Source: an uncultured Chloroflexota bacterium (GTDB taxonomy: Bacteria; Chloroflexota; UBA11872). From it: a stretch of 64,000 nucleotides of DNA. Below are positions 26,181 through 35,201 of the stretch, piece by piece. Numbering within the stretch: position 1 is the first letter of the stretch; every line of letters starts with the position of its first letter. Both the position numbers and the translations under genes were made by a program. The stretch spans positions 248,001 to 312,000 of the forward strand of contig OY282448.1 of the NCBI GenBank assembly GCA_958296175.1. The letters are read 5' to 3'. The notes below the pieces were generated by a model. It searched no databases. It worked only from the letters and a program-made list of their open reading frames with translations, and had not been told where the DNA came from.

Positions 26181-27863
26181 TCACCGGATGCGCGTGCGGC
26201 GGATTACGAGGTCGGCGGCGCCCAGGGCGAAGACCAGCAGCAGCAGCAGCCCCAGGCTGACGGCGCCGTTCAGCGCGCCGACTGTCATGGCGGTTGCGCC
26301 GATGGAAGCCAGGATGGCGTGGCGCGTGATGGCCCAGGTGGGCGGGACGGCGCCGCTGTCGACGCTGCCGCGCCGCAGCCAGTATTCGAACGACCAGGCG
26401 GCGAACAACGCGCCGAAGCCGATGGCGGCCACCGCCGCCAGCACGTTGGCGCCTTTGGCCGGGTTGGTGAAGACCACCAGAAACGCCAGCAGCACCAGAC
26501 ACACGCACACGCCGAGCGTGGTTATCCAGGAGAGCCAGAGCGAGAGGTCGAGCCGTTCTCTGGGCGGCGCGCTGGAGGGCCGGTAGCCGCGGGCGGTGGG
26601 TTCGCGCACGTCGAGGGTGGGGGGCGAGGGGGCGGCGTCGGCGGGACGTTCGGGCGGGGCGTCGGACGCTGGGGCGTCGGCGGGACGTTCGGGCGGGGTG
26701 TCGGCGTCGGCTTGCGCGGTATTGGCTTGCGCGGGGGCGGCGTCGGCTTGTGCTGGCTCGGCGGCGGGGTCGTCCGCGGGCTGGGGGGCGGCCTGGGCAT
26801 CGGCGCGTTTGCCCAGCCGACGCTCCAGCGCGGCTTTGGCCAGGCGCTTGGCGGACGGCTGGGCCGCCGGGTCGTCGGCGCCCAGGTCCAGCTCGGCCGC
26901 GGCAGCCGCAGGTCTGCGGACGCGCACCCGCCGCGCGCCTGTGGAGGATTGCCGCGCCGCGTCGACGTCGGCGAGCGCGGCGTCGACGTCGGCGTCGGCG
27001 GGCGGCGCGCCGCCGGGCGCTGGGGCGGCGTCGTCGCCGGGCGCTGGCTCGGCGGCGTCGGCTTGTGCTGGCTCGGCGGCGGGGTCGTCCGCGGGCTGGG
27101 GGGCGGCCTGGCCGTCGGCTCGTTTGCCCAGCCGCCGCTCCAGCGCGGCTTTGGCCAGGCGCTTGGCAGGCGGCTGGGCCGCCGGGTCGTCGGCGCCCAG
27201 GTCCAGCTCGGCCGCGGCAGCCGCAGGTCTGCGGACGCGCACCCGCCGCGCGCCTGTGGAGGATTGCCGCGCGGCGTCGACGTCGACGGGCGCGGGAGCC
27301 GTGTCGGCGGGCGGCGCGCCGCCGGGCGCTGGCTCGGCGGCGGCAGCTTGTGCTGGCTCGGCGGCGGGGTCGTCCGCGGGCTGGGGGGCGGCCTGGCCGT
27401 CGGCTCGTTTACCCAGCCGACGCTCCAGCGCGGCTTTGGCCAGGCGCTTGGCAGGCGGCTGGGCCGCCGGGTCGTCGGCGCCCGAGTCCAGCTCGGCCGC
27501 GGCAGCCGCAGGTCTGCGGACGCGCACCCGCCGCGCGCCTGCGGAGGATTGCCGCGCGGCGTCGACGTCGCCGGGCGCGGGGGCGGTGTCGGCGGACGGC
27601 GCGCCGCCGGGCGCTGGCTCGGCGGCGTCGGCGTCGGGAGGCGGGGGCTGCCGGTCGCGGTCATGACGGGCGCGCCGCCGCTGCAGCGCGCGCCGCGCGC
27701 GACCGCGGAGGCCGTGCGCCCGCGGCGCGCTGCCGCCGCCGCGCTGTTGTGCCGCAGCCTGATCGCGGCCGTCGGCGCGCTGCTGCATGCCTCGGTCGTC
27801 CGCGGGGTGCGGGGACTTCTTCGGCCGCCGATAGGGCAGCCGCCTGAGGATGGCGGGCGCCAT
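26181..27863 (-). CDS. Ala/Pro-rich tandem-repeat protein with four C-terminal membrane helices
   Basis: Not recognised. The 560-residue product has three parts. Residues 1-80 are basic and low complexity. Residues about 80-400 carry three near-identical repeats of 90-105 residues, each with GARRVRVRRPAAAAAELD followed by KRLAKAALERRLGKRAD and an acidic Pro/Ala stretch; they alternate Arg-rich and acidic segments and are likely disordered. The C-terminus has four transmembrane helices (about 435-457, 464-490, 507-530, 534-553). The start is three bases after the stop of the Rad50-like gene, so it is in that operon. It may anchor or cluster the complex at the membrane, which is inference. Confidence 0.65.
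   Translation of the reverse strand: MAPAILRRLPYRRPKKSPHPADDRGMQQRADGRDQAAAQQRGGGSAPRAHGLRGRARRALQRRRARHDRDRQPPPPDADAAEPAPGGAPSADTAPAPGDVDAARQSSAGARRVRVRRPAAAAAELDSGADDPAAQPPAKRLAKAALERRLGKRADGQAAPQPADDPAAEPAQAAAAEPAPGGAPPADTAPAPVDVDAARQSSTGARRVRVRRPAAAAAELDLGADDPAAQPPAKRLAKAALERRLGKRADGQAAPQPADDPAAEPAQADAAEPAPGDDAAPAPGGAPPADADVDAALADVDAARQSSTGARRVRVRRPAAAAAELDLGADDPAAQPSAKRLAKAALERRLGKRADAQAAPQPADDPAAEPAQADAAPAQANTAQADADTPPERPADAPASDAPPERPADAAPSPPTLDVREPTARGYRPSSAPPRERLDLSLWLSWITTLGVCVCLVLLAFLVVFTNPAKGANVLAAVAAIGFGALFAAWSFEYWLRRGSVDSGAVPPTWAITRHAILASIGATAMTVGALNGAVSLGLLLLLVFALGAADLVIRRTRIR
26750..27640. repeat. Three long coding repeats
   Basis: Blocks beginning GGCTCGGCGGCGGGGTCGTC at about 26757, 27076 and 27356 are nearly identical at the DNA level over about 200 bases each, including synonymous sites. 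This suggests recent expansion or gene conversion. Confidence 0.8.
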
Positions 27864-27866
27864 GCG

Positions 27867-30863
27867 TCAGCCGACGTGCAGCTTCTGGCGCGCGTCGGGT
27901 TCGGCGTCGGCCAGACGGCCGGCGGCGACGCGGGTGACCCGGTCGAACCGCGCCTGGCCGGCAGCGGCCGGGCGCACGGCCGCAATGAGTTGGGGAACGC
28001 GCTGCGCGGCGGCGCCGCTCTGGAGCGCCGCCGCCAGCGCGTGCAGCGCCGCGCCGCTGCGGTCTGCGGCGGATTGCTGCAGCCAGACGAAGGCCGGCAG
28101 ATCGGCGGCATCCAGCGGCGGGGCGGCGGTGACGAAGGCCAGCGCCAGGGCGCGCTCCACGCGCTCGCGCTGGTCGTCGTCCAGTTCCTGGGGCGCCCGC
28201 CACACCCCGGCCATGGAGTCCCACACGTCTACGCGCAGGTCGCTGGTGACCCGCGCGTCCCAGAATCGGCCGGCGCTGGCCAGCGGCAGGGTGGCGCGCA
28301 GTTCGTGTTCCACGGCGCGCGGCAGACGCCGCAGCGCGGCGTCCAGCGCGGCGTCGACCAGGGTGCGCCCAACCTCGCGCACGCGGCGCGTCCGCACGGC
28401 GCGCGCCAGACGGGCGCGCGCCTCGGCGGCGTCCACGTCGCGGCGTTCCACGCCGGTGCGCAGTTCCAGCGTGCGCAGGCGCGCCTCGGTTTGGCGCGCG
28501 GTCTGGCGCGTGCCGCTGAGCTGCTGGCGGGCCGCGTCGGCGTCGACGGGCCGCGCGTCGAGGTCCGGCACGGCGGCGCGGGCCTCGGCGGCGGTCGGGT
28601 CGGCGCCAACCGCAATGTCCATGGCGTGCAAGGCCGCGGCCAGGTCGGCGGCGTGGCGCTGCCGCGCGGCGCGGGCGCTGCGCCACTCGGCCGTGGACGC
28701 GCGCGCCTCGGTCTGCGCGCGCTGGCGGCCCACCCCGGCCAGCAGAATTGCCGCCTGCGCAAGCTGCACCGCGCGCGGACGTTCCACCGTGCCCGGCGCG
28801 CCGCGGCCTTCCAGGGCCGAGGTCTGCCGCCGGATCTCCGCGTCCAGGCTGGCCAGCGCGTCGGCGGCCTGCGCGTGGCCGTGGATGGCGGCCAGCCGCC
28901 GCTGCTCCAGGTCGGCGCTCTGCCGCAGGCGGCGCTGCATGGCCTGCACCGCGCGCTGGGTGTCCTGGCGCGCCTCGGTCAGAGACTGGCGCGACGGCTC
29001 GACCCCAAGCGCAGCGGCCAGCCGCTCCGCGCCGCGCCGGGCGTCGGCGGCCTTGCCAATGAGCGTGCGCCGGTTGGCGGCGGCGTTGGTCATGCGCTGC
29101 TGCGGGTCGCGCTGGCGCAGCGCTTCGACGCGGGCCTCCAGGCGGCGCACGTCCTGCATCGCCGCGGCCGCCGCGTCGCTGGCGGCGGTCCAGGCCGCGC
29201 GCAGGTCGTCGGCGCTGCGGCGGTTGTCGCCGTCCGCCAGTTCCAGCAGCCGCGCTTCGGCGCGGTCGCGGAGTTCGACCGCGCGCGGCTCGGCGGCGGG
29301 GACTTCCAGGCCCAGCGATTCCAACTGCCGCGCCGTGCGTTGTTGGGCAACGCGGGCCAGCTGGGCCGTGCGCAGCCATTCGTTCGCGTTGCGCAGCCGC
29401 AGTTCCACGGCCGCCAGCTGGTGGCCCAGGTCTTCGGCCTCTGCGGCGGCGGCGCGTTGGCCGCGCGTGACGACGATGCCGGCCACGGCGCCAACGGCGC
29501 CGACGATCAGCCCCACGGGCGCCAGCGGTGGAACGGCGGCCAGTCCCAGCAGCCCTGCGGCGGCGCCGGCCGCCGCGCCGCCGGCCGCCAGCCGCAGCTG
29601 CGAGGAGCGGTTGCGGGCGGCGCGGGTTTGCTGGATGCGGGCCGTGCGCAGCACCGCCAGGTCGTTTTCCAGCGCTTCGGCGTAGTCGTGCGCCTGGCCG
29701 GCGGCCGCGGCGGCTTCGGCTTCCTGCAGCCATTCGTTCCACAGGCGGTGCGCGGCGGGCAGCTGCGCGTCGTCCTGCGCCTGGGCGCTCAGCTCGTGCG
29801 CGCGTTCGGCGTCCGCCGTCAGCCGTTCGGCCTTGTGACTGCTGGCCGTCAGGTCGTGCAGGGCGCGTTCCAGCGCCGCCACGTCCTCGCCAATGGCCTC
29901 GGCCGTGCGCTGGGTGCGTTCGGCGGCGGCAGCCGCGGCGTCGGCGCGCGCAAGGGCGGCCAGCGCCTGGTCGAGCGACGCGAAGCGCCGTTCCTGATTG
30001 CCCAGGGTCGAGCGCAGCCGGCTCAGGTCGGCCAGGCGGCGGTCAACGGCGGCGCGCCGCTCGTGCGCGCCGCGCGCCTGCTGGGTTGCGGCGTCGCGGC
30101 GTTCCAGCAGCTCGGCCAGCGCCGCCGCGCCTTCGGCGCGGGCGCGGCTGCGGTCGAAGCGCTCCACCAGACCGCGCATGCGCGCCCGCTGCGCGTCCGC
30201 GCCGTCCATCTGCCGCTCGGCCAGTTCCAGCTGGCCCACGGCGCGCGCCACGCGATGGCGTTTGAGGTCGAGTTCCAGGCGCTGCACCTGCGCGGTTGCG
30301 GCCGCGTGCGCCTCGGCGGCCTGCGCCAGGTCGACGTGCAGCGCGGCCGTGCGTTCGGCGTCCTGCATGTCCGGCCCCACCTCCACGCTGGCGTCCAGCA
30401 GGTTCATGCGGCTGGACCCCAGCCAGGCGCGCAGGACGGCGTCCAGACGCTCTCCCAGCGGCTGCAGGTCGGTCGGCGGCCAGATCAGCGCGGCCATGGC
30501 GTCCAGGTCGGCGCCGAACAGTCGGTCGAGTTCACGCTCGACGCGCGCGGCGCCGCTGATGGGCGCCAGCCCTGCCGGGGTCACGCGCGCCAGGGTCGTT
30601 TCCGTCAGCGCGCCGCGCCCGACCCGCCGTTCGATGGCGTAGGTAACGCCGCCCGCCACAATGGACACGGCGGCCAGCGCGTCGGGCTGGTGGTCTGCGG
30701 GCCGCGCCGCGTCGCCGAACAGCGCAAACCGCAGCGCCGCGCTCAGCGCGTCGGCGTCCGCGGGCGACGCCTCGATCAAGCGCCGTTCGCGCGGGGCGAA
30801 CGTCAGGTCCACGTCGTGGAGGCCGCCGATGCCGCGTCCATACAGACGCTCCAGCAGGATCAC
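27867..30863 (-). CDS. Rad50/SbcC/YhaN-like coiled-coil protein lacking Walker motifs
   Basis: 998 residues with the YhaN arrangement. An N-terminal strand VILLERLYGRGIGGLHDVDL matches the family start, and ALRFALFGD matches the helix that follows the P-loop. In place of Walker A stands RRLIEASPADADALSAA, with no GKS/T. Long coiled coils follow (about 160-420 and 470-850), interrupted by a membrane hairpin at about 425-465 (LAAGGAAAGAAAGLLGLAAV, then VGLIVGAVGAVAGIVV). At the C-terminus the signature and Walker B regions read ELDDDQRERVERALALAF and LPAFVWLQQSAADR, without the LSxG or DD residues. The GTG start overlaps the stop of the Mre11-like gene as GTGA. It is probably a structural, membrane-bound relative and not an ATPase. 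Confidence 0.7.
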   Translation of the reverse strand: MILLERLYGRGIGGLHDVDLTFAPRERRLIEASPADADALSAALRFALFGDAARPADHQPDALAAVSIVAGGVTYAIERRVGRGALTETTLARVTPAGLAPISGAARVERELDRLFGADLDAMAALIWPPTDLQPLGERLDAVLRAWLGSSRMNLLDASVEVGPDMQDAERTAALHVDLAQAAEAHAAATAQVQRLELDLKRHRVARAVGQLELAERQMDGADAQRARMRGLVERFDRSRARAEGAAALAELLERRDAATQQARGAHERRAAVDRRLADLSRLRSTLGNQERRFASLDQALAALARADAAAAAAERTQRTAEAIGEDVAALERALHDLTASSHKAERLTADAERAHELSAQAQDDAQLPAAHRLWNEWLQEAEAAAAAGQAHDYAEALENDLAVLRTARIQQTRAARNRSSQLRLAAGGAAAGAAAGLLGLAAVPPLAPVGLIVGAVGAVAGIVVTRGQRAAAAEAEDLGHQLAAVELRLRNANEWLRTAQLARVAQQRTARQLESLGLEVPAAEPRAVELRDRAEARLLELADGDNRRSADDLRAAWTAASDAAAAAMQDVRRLEARVEALRQRDPQQRMTNAAANRRTLIGKAADARRGAERLAAALGVEPSRQSLTEARQDTQRAVQAMQRRLRQSADLEQRRLAAIHGHAQAADALASLDAEIRRQTSALEGRGAPGTVERPRAVQLAQAAILLAGVGRQRAQTEARASTAEWRSARAARQRHAADLAAALHAMDIAVGADPTAAEARAAVPDLDARPVDADAARQQLSGTRQTARQTEARLRTLELRTGVERRDVDAAEARARLARAVRTRRVREVGRTLVDAALDAALRRLPRAVEHELRATLPLASAGRFWDARVTSDLRVDVWDSMAGVWRAPQELDDDQRERVERALALAFVTAAPPLDAADLPAFVWLQQSAADRSGAALHALAAALQSGAAAQRVPQLIAAVRPAAAGQARFDRVTRVAAGRLADAEPDARQKLHVG

Positions 30864-32038
30864 GAAGCGCCGCCGGTCTGTCCCGCGGACGGCGCCACGG
30901 CCTGGGCGGGGTCGCGGCGGCGCACGACCTCGATGACGTGCGCCCGGGCCTCGGCGACGATCTGGCGTTCGTCGTCGTCGCGCGCGGCGCGGGTCAGCCG
31001 CTCGGCCGCGCGCCGCACGTTGACCAGGAAGGACGAGCGTTCGGGGGCGCCGTTGCCGGCGGGATCGACGCGCAACCCGTCCAGCTGCAGGCGCAGCAGC
31101 GCGCCGCGCCGGGCGGCGCGCTCGATCAGGCGCTGCGGGTCGAGCGCCTGCCAGGCCGACTGCTCCAGCCGCCCGCGCAGCTCCAGGTCGACGATCGCCG
31201 CCGCGTCCGAGGCTGCGCCGAGGGTCTCCAGAATCGCGCCGCCGGGATCGTCGTCGGCAAGCTGGCTCACGTCGACGACCAGCCGCCCGGCGCGCAGCGC
31301 CTCCGTTGCGACGGGCGTCGGGGCGATGCGCCCGTCCGCGTGCAGGTCGAGGATGACGAACCCCGGGTCCGTCCCCGGGGCGTGATGGGGACCCGCCCAG
31401 CCTGACTCGATGACCGGGGGCGCCTGCGGCCGCGGATGCGCGCGGTTCGGCGTTCGGGCGTCGACGATGACGTCGGCCGCGGCCGCGCCGAACGACGATT
31501 CGGCGGCCGCGGCGCCCGGCGGCGCCAGCATGAGCGTCAGGTCCGCTCCCGCGGGGCGCAGTGCGGCGCCGCTGGTCACCACGCCAATCGTCATGCCAGG
31601 CGCCGCCACCAGCACTGCGTCCTGGGAGTGCGCATCCAGCGCCGCGTCGATCAGCTCTGCGTCGGCCAGAAAGCCGATGCCGCCGCCGGCTTGCGGCTCG
31701 GCCACCGCCACCACCGACATGCCGCCGCGCCGCGCGGCTCGCAGCGGCCCCATCACGGCGCGCACGTGTTCCAGCGCCGGGTCGGGCTCGGCGAAGAGCG
31801 CGCCGGCGCAGACGAAGGCGTGGCATCCGGCCCGCGCCGCCTGGTCGAGCGCGCCCGCAAAGGCGCGGTGCGTCAAGGCGCTGCAGAGGTCTTGCTGGGC
31901 CGCCGAAAGCGTGGGCGGCCGCGCGCCCAGATCGAATCCGGCCGCAACCGCGACACGCGCGGGGCCTTGGGTAGATCGGACGATTTGCACGACGAAAGGC
32001 TCACCCTTGCCTCCCGTGGCGTCAGCTGCAAGGGCCAC
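30860..32038 (-). CDS. Mre11/SbcD/YhaO-like protein lacking the metallophosphoesterase ligands
   Basis: 392 residues that align in outline with YhaO/SbcD nucleases. ALDQAARAGCHAFVCAGALF matches the ALxxAxxxGxDxVVxAGDLF helix-strand, MSVVAVAEPQ matches the GNHD strand, ADVIVDARTPN matches the xxxALGHxHxPQ strand, and PPVIESGWAGPHH plus GFVILDLHADG matches the PGSPQ and GVxLVEL segments. The five metal-binding motifs are gone: no DxH at the N-terminus, GD is GA, GNHD is AEPQ, and GHxH is DARTP. The capping-domain pattern VDLELRGRL resembles YhaO. It is the first gene of the operon, with TAGGCT 16 bases upstream, so the true start may be a little further in (GTG at 31990). Confidence 0.66.
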   Translation of the reverse strand: MALAADATGGKGEPFVVQIVRSTQGPARVAVAAGFDLGARPPTLSAAQQDLCSALTHRAFAGALDQAARAGCHAFVCAGALFAEPDPALEHVRAVMGPLRAARRGGMSVVAVAEPQAGGGIGFLADAELIDAALDAHSQDAVLVAAPGMTIGVVTSGAALRPAGADLTLMLAPPGAAAAESSFGAAAADVIVDARTPNRAHPRPQAPPVIESGWAGPHHAPGTDPGFVILDLHADGRIAPTPVATEALRAGRLVVDVSQLADDDPGGAILETLGAASDAAAIVDLELRGRLEQSAWQALDPQRLIERAARRGALLRLQLDGLRVDPAGNGAPERSSFLVNVRRAAERLTRAARDDDERQIVAEARAHVIEVVRRRDPAQAVAPSAGQTGGAS

Positions 32039-32053
32039 AAGCTGACGCGCAGC

Positions 32054-32059
32054 AGCCTA
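32054..32059 (-). promoter_or_regulatory. -10 element TAGGCT of the Mre11-like/Rad50-like operon
   Basis: Same hexamer as at rpsT, 15 bases before the GTG at 32038. It predicts a short leader. Confidence 0.45.
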
Positions 32060-32315
32060 CCACCAGCCGGCGCGCCCCGCACGCGGTCGACGGCAGTCTC
32101 GGGGCAGGCTGCTGGCGGGCAGCCGCGGGGCCGGCCGGCACGCGCCGGCCGCACGGCCGCAGGGCCGCGCCAGACGGCGCGCAGCGCCTGGCTGGTGCAT
32201 CCCGGCGGCGCGGCCGACGACCCGGAACGCAGGGAGCCAACACCGACCACGGCGCACGCCGCGGTCGACCGGCCGTCCGCCGGTCAGCCGCGGCGCACGC
32301 GCCTGCGGTCAGGGG

Positions 32316-34880
32316 TTAGCAGCAGACGCCCAGCGCCTCCCGTTGGCGGGCCAGGCGCGCGTCGTGCTCCTGGGCGAAGCGCAGGATGCCGGCGTAGATC
32401 GAGTCGGCGTCCAGGCGCGCTTCGGCAATGACGTCGGGTTCGGTGCCGCCGGTCAGCCACTGGTCGTCCCAGTCCGACCAGAGCGAATATTCGTCCGTGA
32501 GCGGCCCCAGGCCGCGCACCGGCGGCATGCGGCGCGTGCCGGTGGAGACCACCATCGCGTCGTAGCGCGCCGCGGGCGGGATCAGGCGGTCGCGGTAGCT
32601 CTGCGGCTGGCGCGCGAAGAGTTCCTCGCTGACCACGGCGATCACGCGCACGTTGACGCCGGCTTCCTGGAGCCGCGGCAGCACCCGCACCAGGTTGACG
32701 GTGGAGTTGGAGCCTTGCACGAACACCGTGCCCTGCGGCGCGCTGCCAGCGTCCCAGTCGCGAATGAGATACAGGCCCTTGGCCGCCGCCAGCGGGTCCG
32801 AATCGGCAAACGCGGCGCGGTCGGCCACCGGGAAGTCCGGCCGCGCGACCTCGATGGTGATGAGCCCCACCTTGGGGTCGCGCGCCGCAATGGACGCGGC
32901 CGCAAAGTAGCCCGGCGCCACGTCGTTGTAGTCCCAGAAGTTCAGGTTGATGGCCTGCTCGCGAGGGAACAGCTTCCACACCTGCGGCGCAAAGATGCCG
33001 AAGTGCGTGCGCGCGTCGGCGGCGGTTTCCGGCCCGGAGTGCCCGGCCAGCACGTGCAGCACGCCCATGCGGAAGGGGCTGTCCTGGTTCTGCTGGCTCC
33101 AGACGCGCGCGGGCAGATACATCAGCGGCGTGAACGCGCCGTAGGTGCCGCTCAGCGCCCAGACGCCGGCGTGCACGCCGGGGTCCAGCGACGCCGACTG
33201 GCTGACCAGGCCAATGGCCGACGAGACGTTGCCGGCTTCTTCGATCGGCGCCTTCATGCGCGTGCCCAGCGGGTTGTCCGTCGGGTCGTAGTGCCCCCAC
33301 AGCGCGCCGTTTTCCACGTTGATGGAGCTGGACAGGTCGGCCGCCAGCGTGACGAAGCGGTTGTCGGTGACGTAGTTGACCCACTTGATGATCTCGGAGA
33401 TGGCGCGGCGCGTGCCGGCCACCTCGCCCGGCCGCTTGGCCAGCGCAATGTCCAGCGGCCTGGTCTCGCCGCTGACGGCGTTGGCCACCTCGACCGAGAC
33501 CGGCGCCAGCGGCAGGTTCTGCGGGCGCAGGCGCTCGTCCTGGAACGGGTCGGCCGTGGTGTCGATGCGCAGCGGCAGGTCGTCGTTCAGCGAATCGCCG
33601 ATCTCCACCAGCCGGTCCGCCAGCCAGTCGCCCAGGCCGTTCTGGTTCAGCACCGACATGGCCGTGTCGATGTTGGTCTTGAACTGAATCAGCCGCTCGC
33701 GCTCGTCGGTGACGGGGCCGTTGCGGATGCCGTCGAACTCCACGCCGTAGCGCCGCTCGAACGTCTCGGCCAGCGCCACGAAGTAGGGGTCGTTCATCTT
33801 CAGCTCGTAGGGGTGGCTGTGATAGCCGACCAGCTGCTCGCCGAAGCCGGGCAGGTGGCCGTTGACGGCGGCGGGCCACCAGCCTTTGGTCGTCTGGCCG
33901 ATCACGATGATGGGGCGGCGGTCGCTCGGGTCCCAGTCCTCCATCGTGCGCAGCGCGGCCATGATCTGGTCGTAGTCGTTGCCGTCGTCCAGCGAGAGCA
34001 CGTTCCAGCCGTAGGACGACCACTGGTCTTCCAGCACGTAGCCCTCGGCCAGGCTGGCGTCGATCACGCCGCCAACCAGCGAATCGTCGATGCCGGCGTT
34101 GTTGTAGGAGAGCAGGACGCGCAGACGCTTGCCAACCTTTTGCGCCAGCGCCTGCGTCTTCAGCTCCTGCGCGTGGCCCTCGGTCATGGCGAACTCGCCT
34201 TCCAGCGCCATGATCTTGAGCGACGAGTCAGCGCCCACGAAGTCCCAGAACGCGGCCTTGCCGGCCGCGGTGGCCACCCCGATGCCCGACGGCCCGCCGT
34301 TGACGTCGTTGGTCAGGTCCGTCGTCTCGGCGTGCCCCGCCAGCGCCCGGACGCCGCGGATCTTGGCCTGCGCAAACAGGGGGTGGTCCTGCAGCCCGTG
34401 GTCCTGGAGCAGCGTGTCCAGCGCGCCGCGCCCGCGCCGGAAGCCCAGCGCGTCGATGGCCAGCATGCCCACGGTGGGATCGACGGCGTAGCGGTCGTCG
34501 CCCGTGGCGGCGTGCCGCCGCGCCATGGCCTCGCCCATGATCATCCAGAGCGCGTAGGCCGTGGGGATGTTGTGCCCCCCCGCCAGCATGAAGCGGTCGC
34601 AGAACGGATGCTTGGGCCGGCGGTAGTCGTAGCGCAGCGCGCCGTTCTCCGGCCCGCCCAGGTGCATGGCCACGTTGTAGGGCGTGTAGGCCAGCGGGCC
34701 GCCGAAGTGGCCAGTCTGAGCATAGTTACCCAACAGCACCAGCGTCATGGCGGTCATGAACCCCACGTCTTCGATCCGCTCGCGCGGGTAGTCGGGGACC
34801 GCCGCGCTGTGCGCGCCGCCGAGCTGCTCGACCGCCGTGTTGCGCAGTGTCACCACGGCGCCGCCGTTTTGCGTTGCCAT
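32316..34880 (-). CDS. Large transketolase-family TPP enzyme
   Basis: 854 residues, longer than normal transketolase (about 670). The N-terminal half has HFGGPLAYTPYNVAMHLGGP, MLAGGHNIPTAYALW and NGGPSGIGVATAAGKA; the C-terminal half has the pyrimidine-binding EEAGNVSSAIGLVSQSAS, followed by a transketolase C domain. The TPP-magnesium motif that should read GDG...N is MALEGEFAMTEGHAQE with YNNAGIDD later; the first Gly-Asp is replaced by Leu-Glu. The ATG at 34880 follows GAGGAG by about ten bases; TAGGCT lies at 35010-35015. It is monocistronic. It may act on sugar phosphates or on a 2-oxo acid. Confidence 0.75.
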   Translation of the reverse strand: MATQNGGAVVTLRNTAVEQLGGAHSAAVPDYPRERIEDVGFMTAMTLVLLGNYAQTGHFGGPLAYTPYNVAMHLGGPENGALRYDYRRPKHPFCDRFMLAGGHNIPTAYALWMIMGEAMARRHAATGDDRYAVDPTVGMLAIDALGFRRGRGALDTLLQDHGLQDHPLFAQAKIRGVRALAGHAETTDLTNDVNGGPSGIGVATAAGKAAFWDFVGADSSLKIMALEGEFAMTEGHAQELKTQALAQKVGKRLRVLLSYNNAGIDDSLVGGVIDASLAEGYVLEDQWSSYGWNVLSLDDGNDYDQIMAALRTMEDWDPSDRRPIIVIGQTTKGWWPAAVNGHLPGFGEQLVGYHSHPYELKMNDPYFVALAETFERRYGVEFDGIRNGPVTDERERLIQFKTNIDTAMSVLNQNGLGDWLADRLVEIGDSLNDDLPLRIDTTADPFQDERLRPQNLPLAPVSVEVANAVSGETRPLDIALAKRPGEVAGTRRAISEIIKWVNYVTDNRFVTLAADLSSSINVENGALWGHYDPTDNPLGTRMKAPIEEAGNVSSAIGLVSQSASLDPGVHAGVWALSGTYGAFTPLMYLPARVWSQQNQDSPFRMGVLHVLAGHSGPETAADARTHFGIFAPQVWKLFPREQAINLNFWDYNDVAPGYFAAASIAARDPKVGLITIEVARPDFPVADRAAFADSDPLAAAKGLYLIRDWDAGSAPQGTVFVQGSNSTVNLVRVLPRLQEAGVNVRVIAVVSEELFARQPQSYRDRLIPPAARYDAMVVSTGTRRMPPVRGLGPLTDEYSLWSDWDDQWLTGGTEPDVIAEARLDADSIYAGILRFAQEHDARLARQREALGVCC

Positions 34881-35201
34881 TCCTGGTCTGCTCCTCGTTT
34901 CGAGCGTGATCCACAAGCCGAACGGCGGCCCGCGCCGCCGCGTAACGTTCGCACCACCACGACACCGGCCAGCCCGGCGCCGCCCGCGCCGCCGACCCGT
35001 CCGCCCGCAAGCCTACCGAATCGACGCGCGCGGCAGAACCGGCGCCCGCCGCGGGCCGCCGTGGGTGAACGAGCCGCCCACGGGCGAGAGCACGGCAAAA
35101 TCCGCGCCCGCCGAGGGCCGCGCAACGAGCTCGGGATTCCCACCCGTCAGCGCCGGCAGAACCCGCTGCGGCCCGCGGGCCGCAGCGCTCGGCCGACGGC
35201 C
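34881..35201. other. Gap between transketolase and methylase genes
   Basis: About 320 bases. It holds the transketolase ribosome site and a TAGGCT hexamer at 35010-35015 on the minus strand. No gene or repeat is seen in the remainder. Confidence 0.5.
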
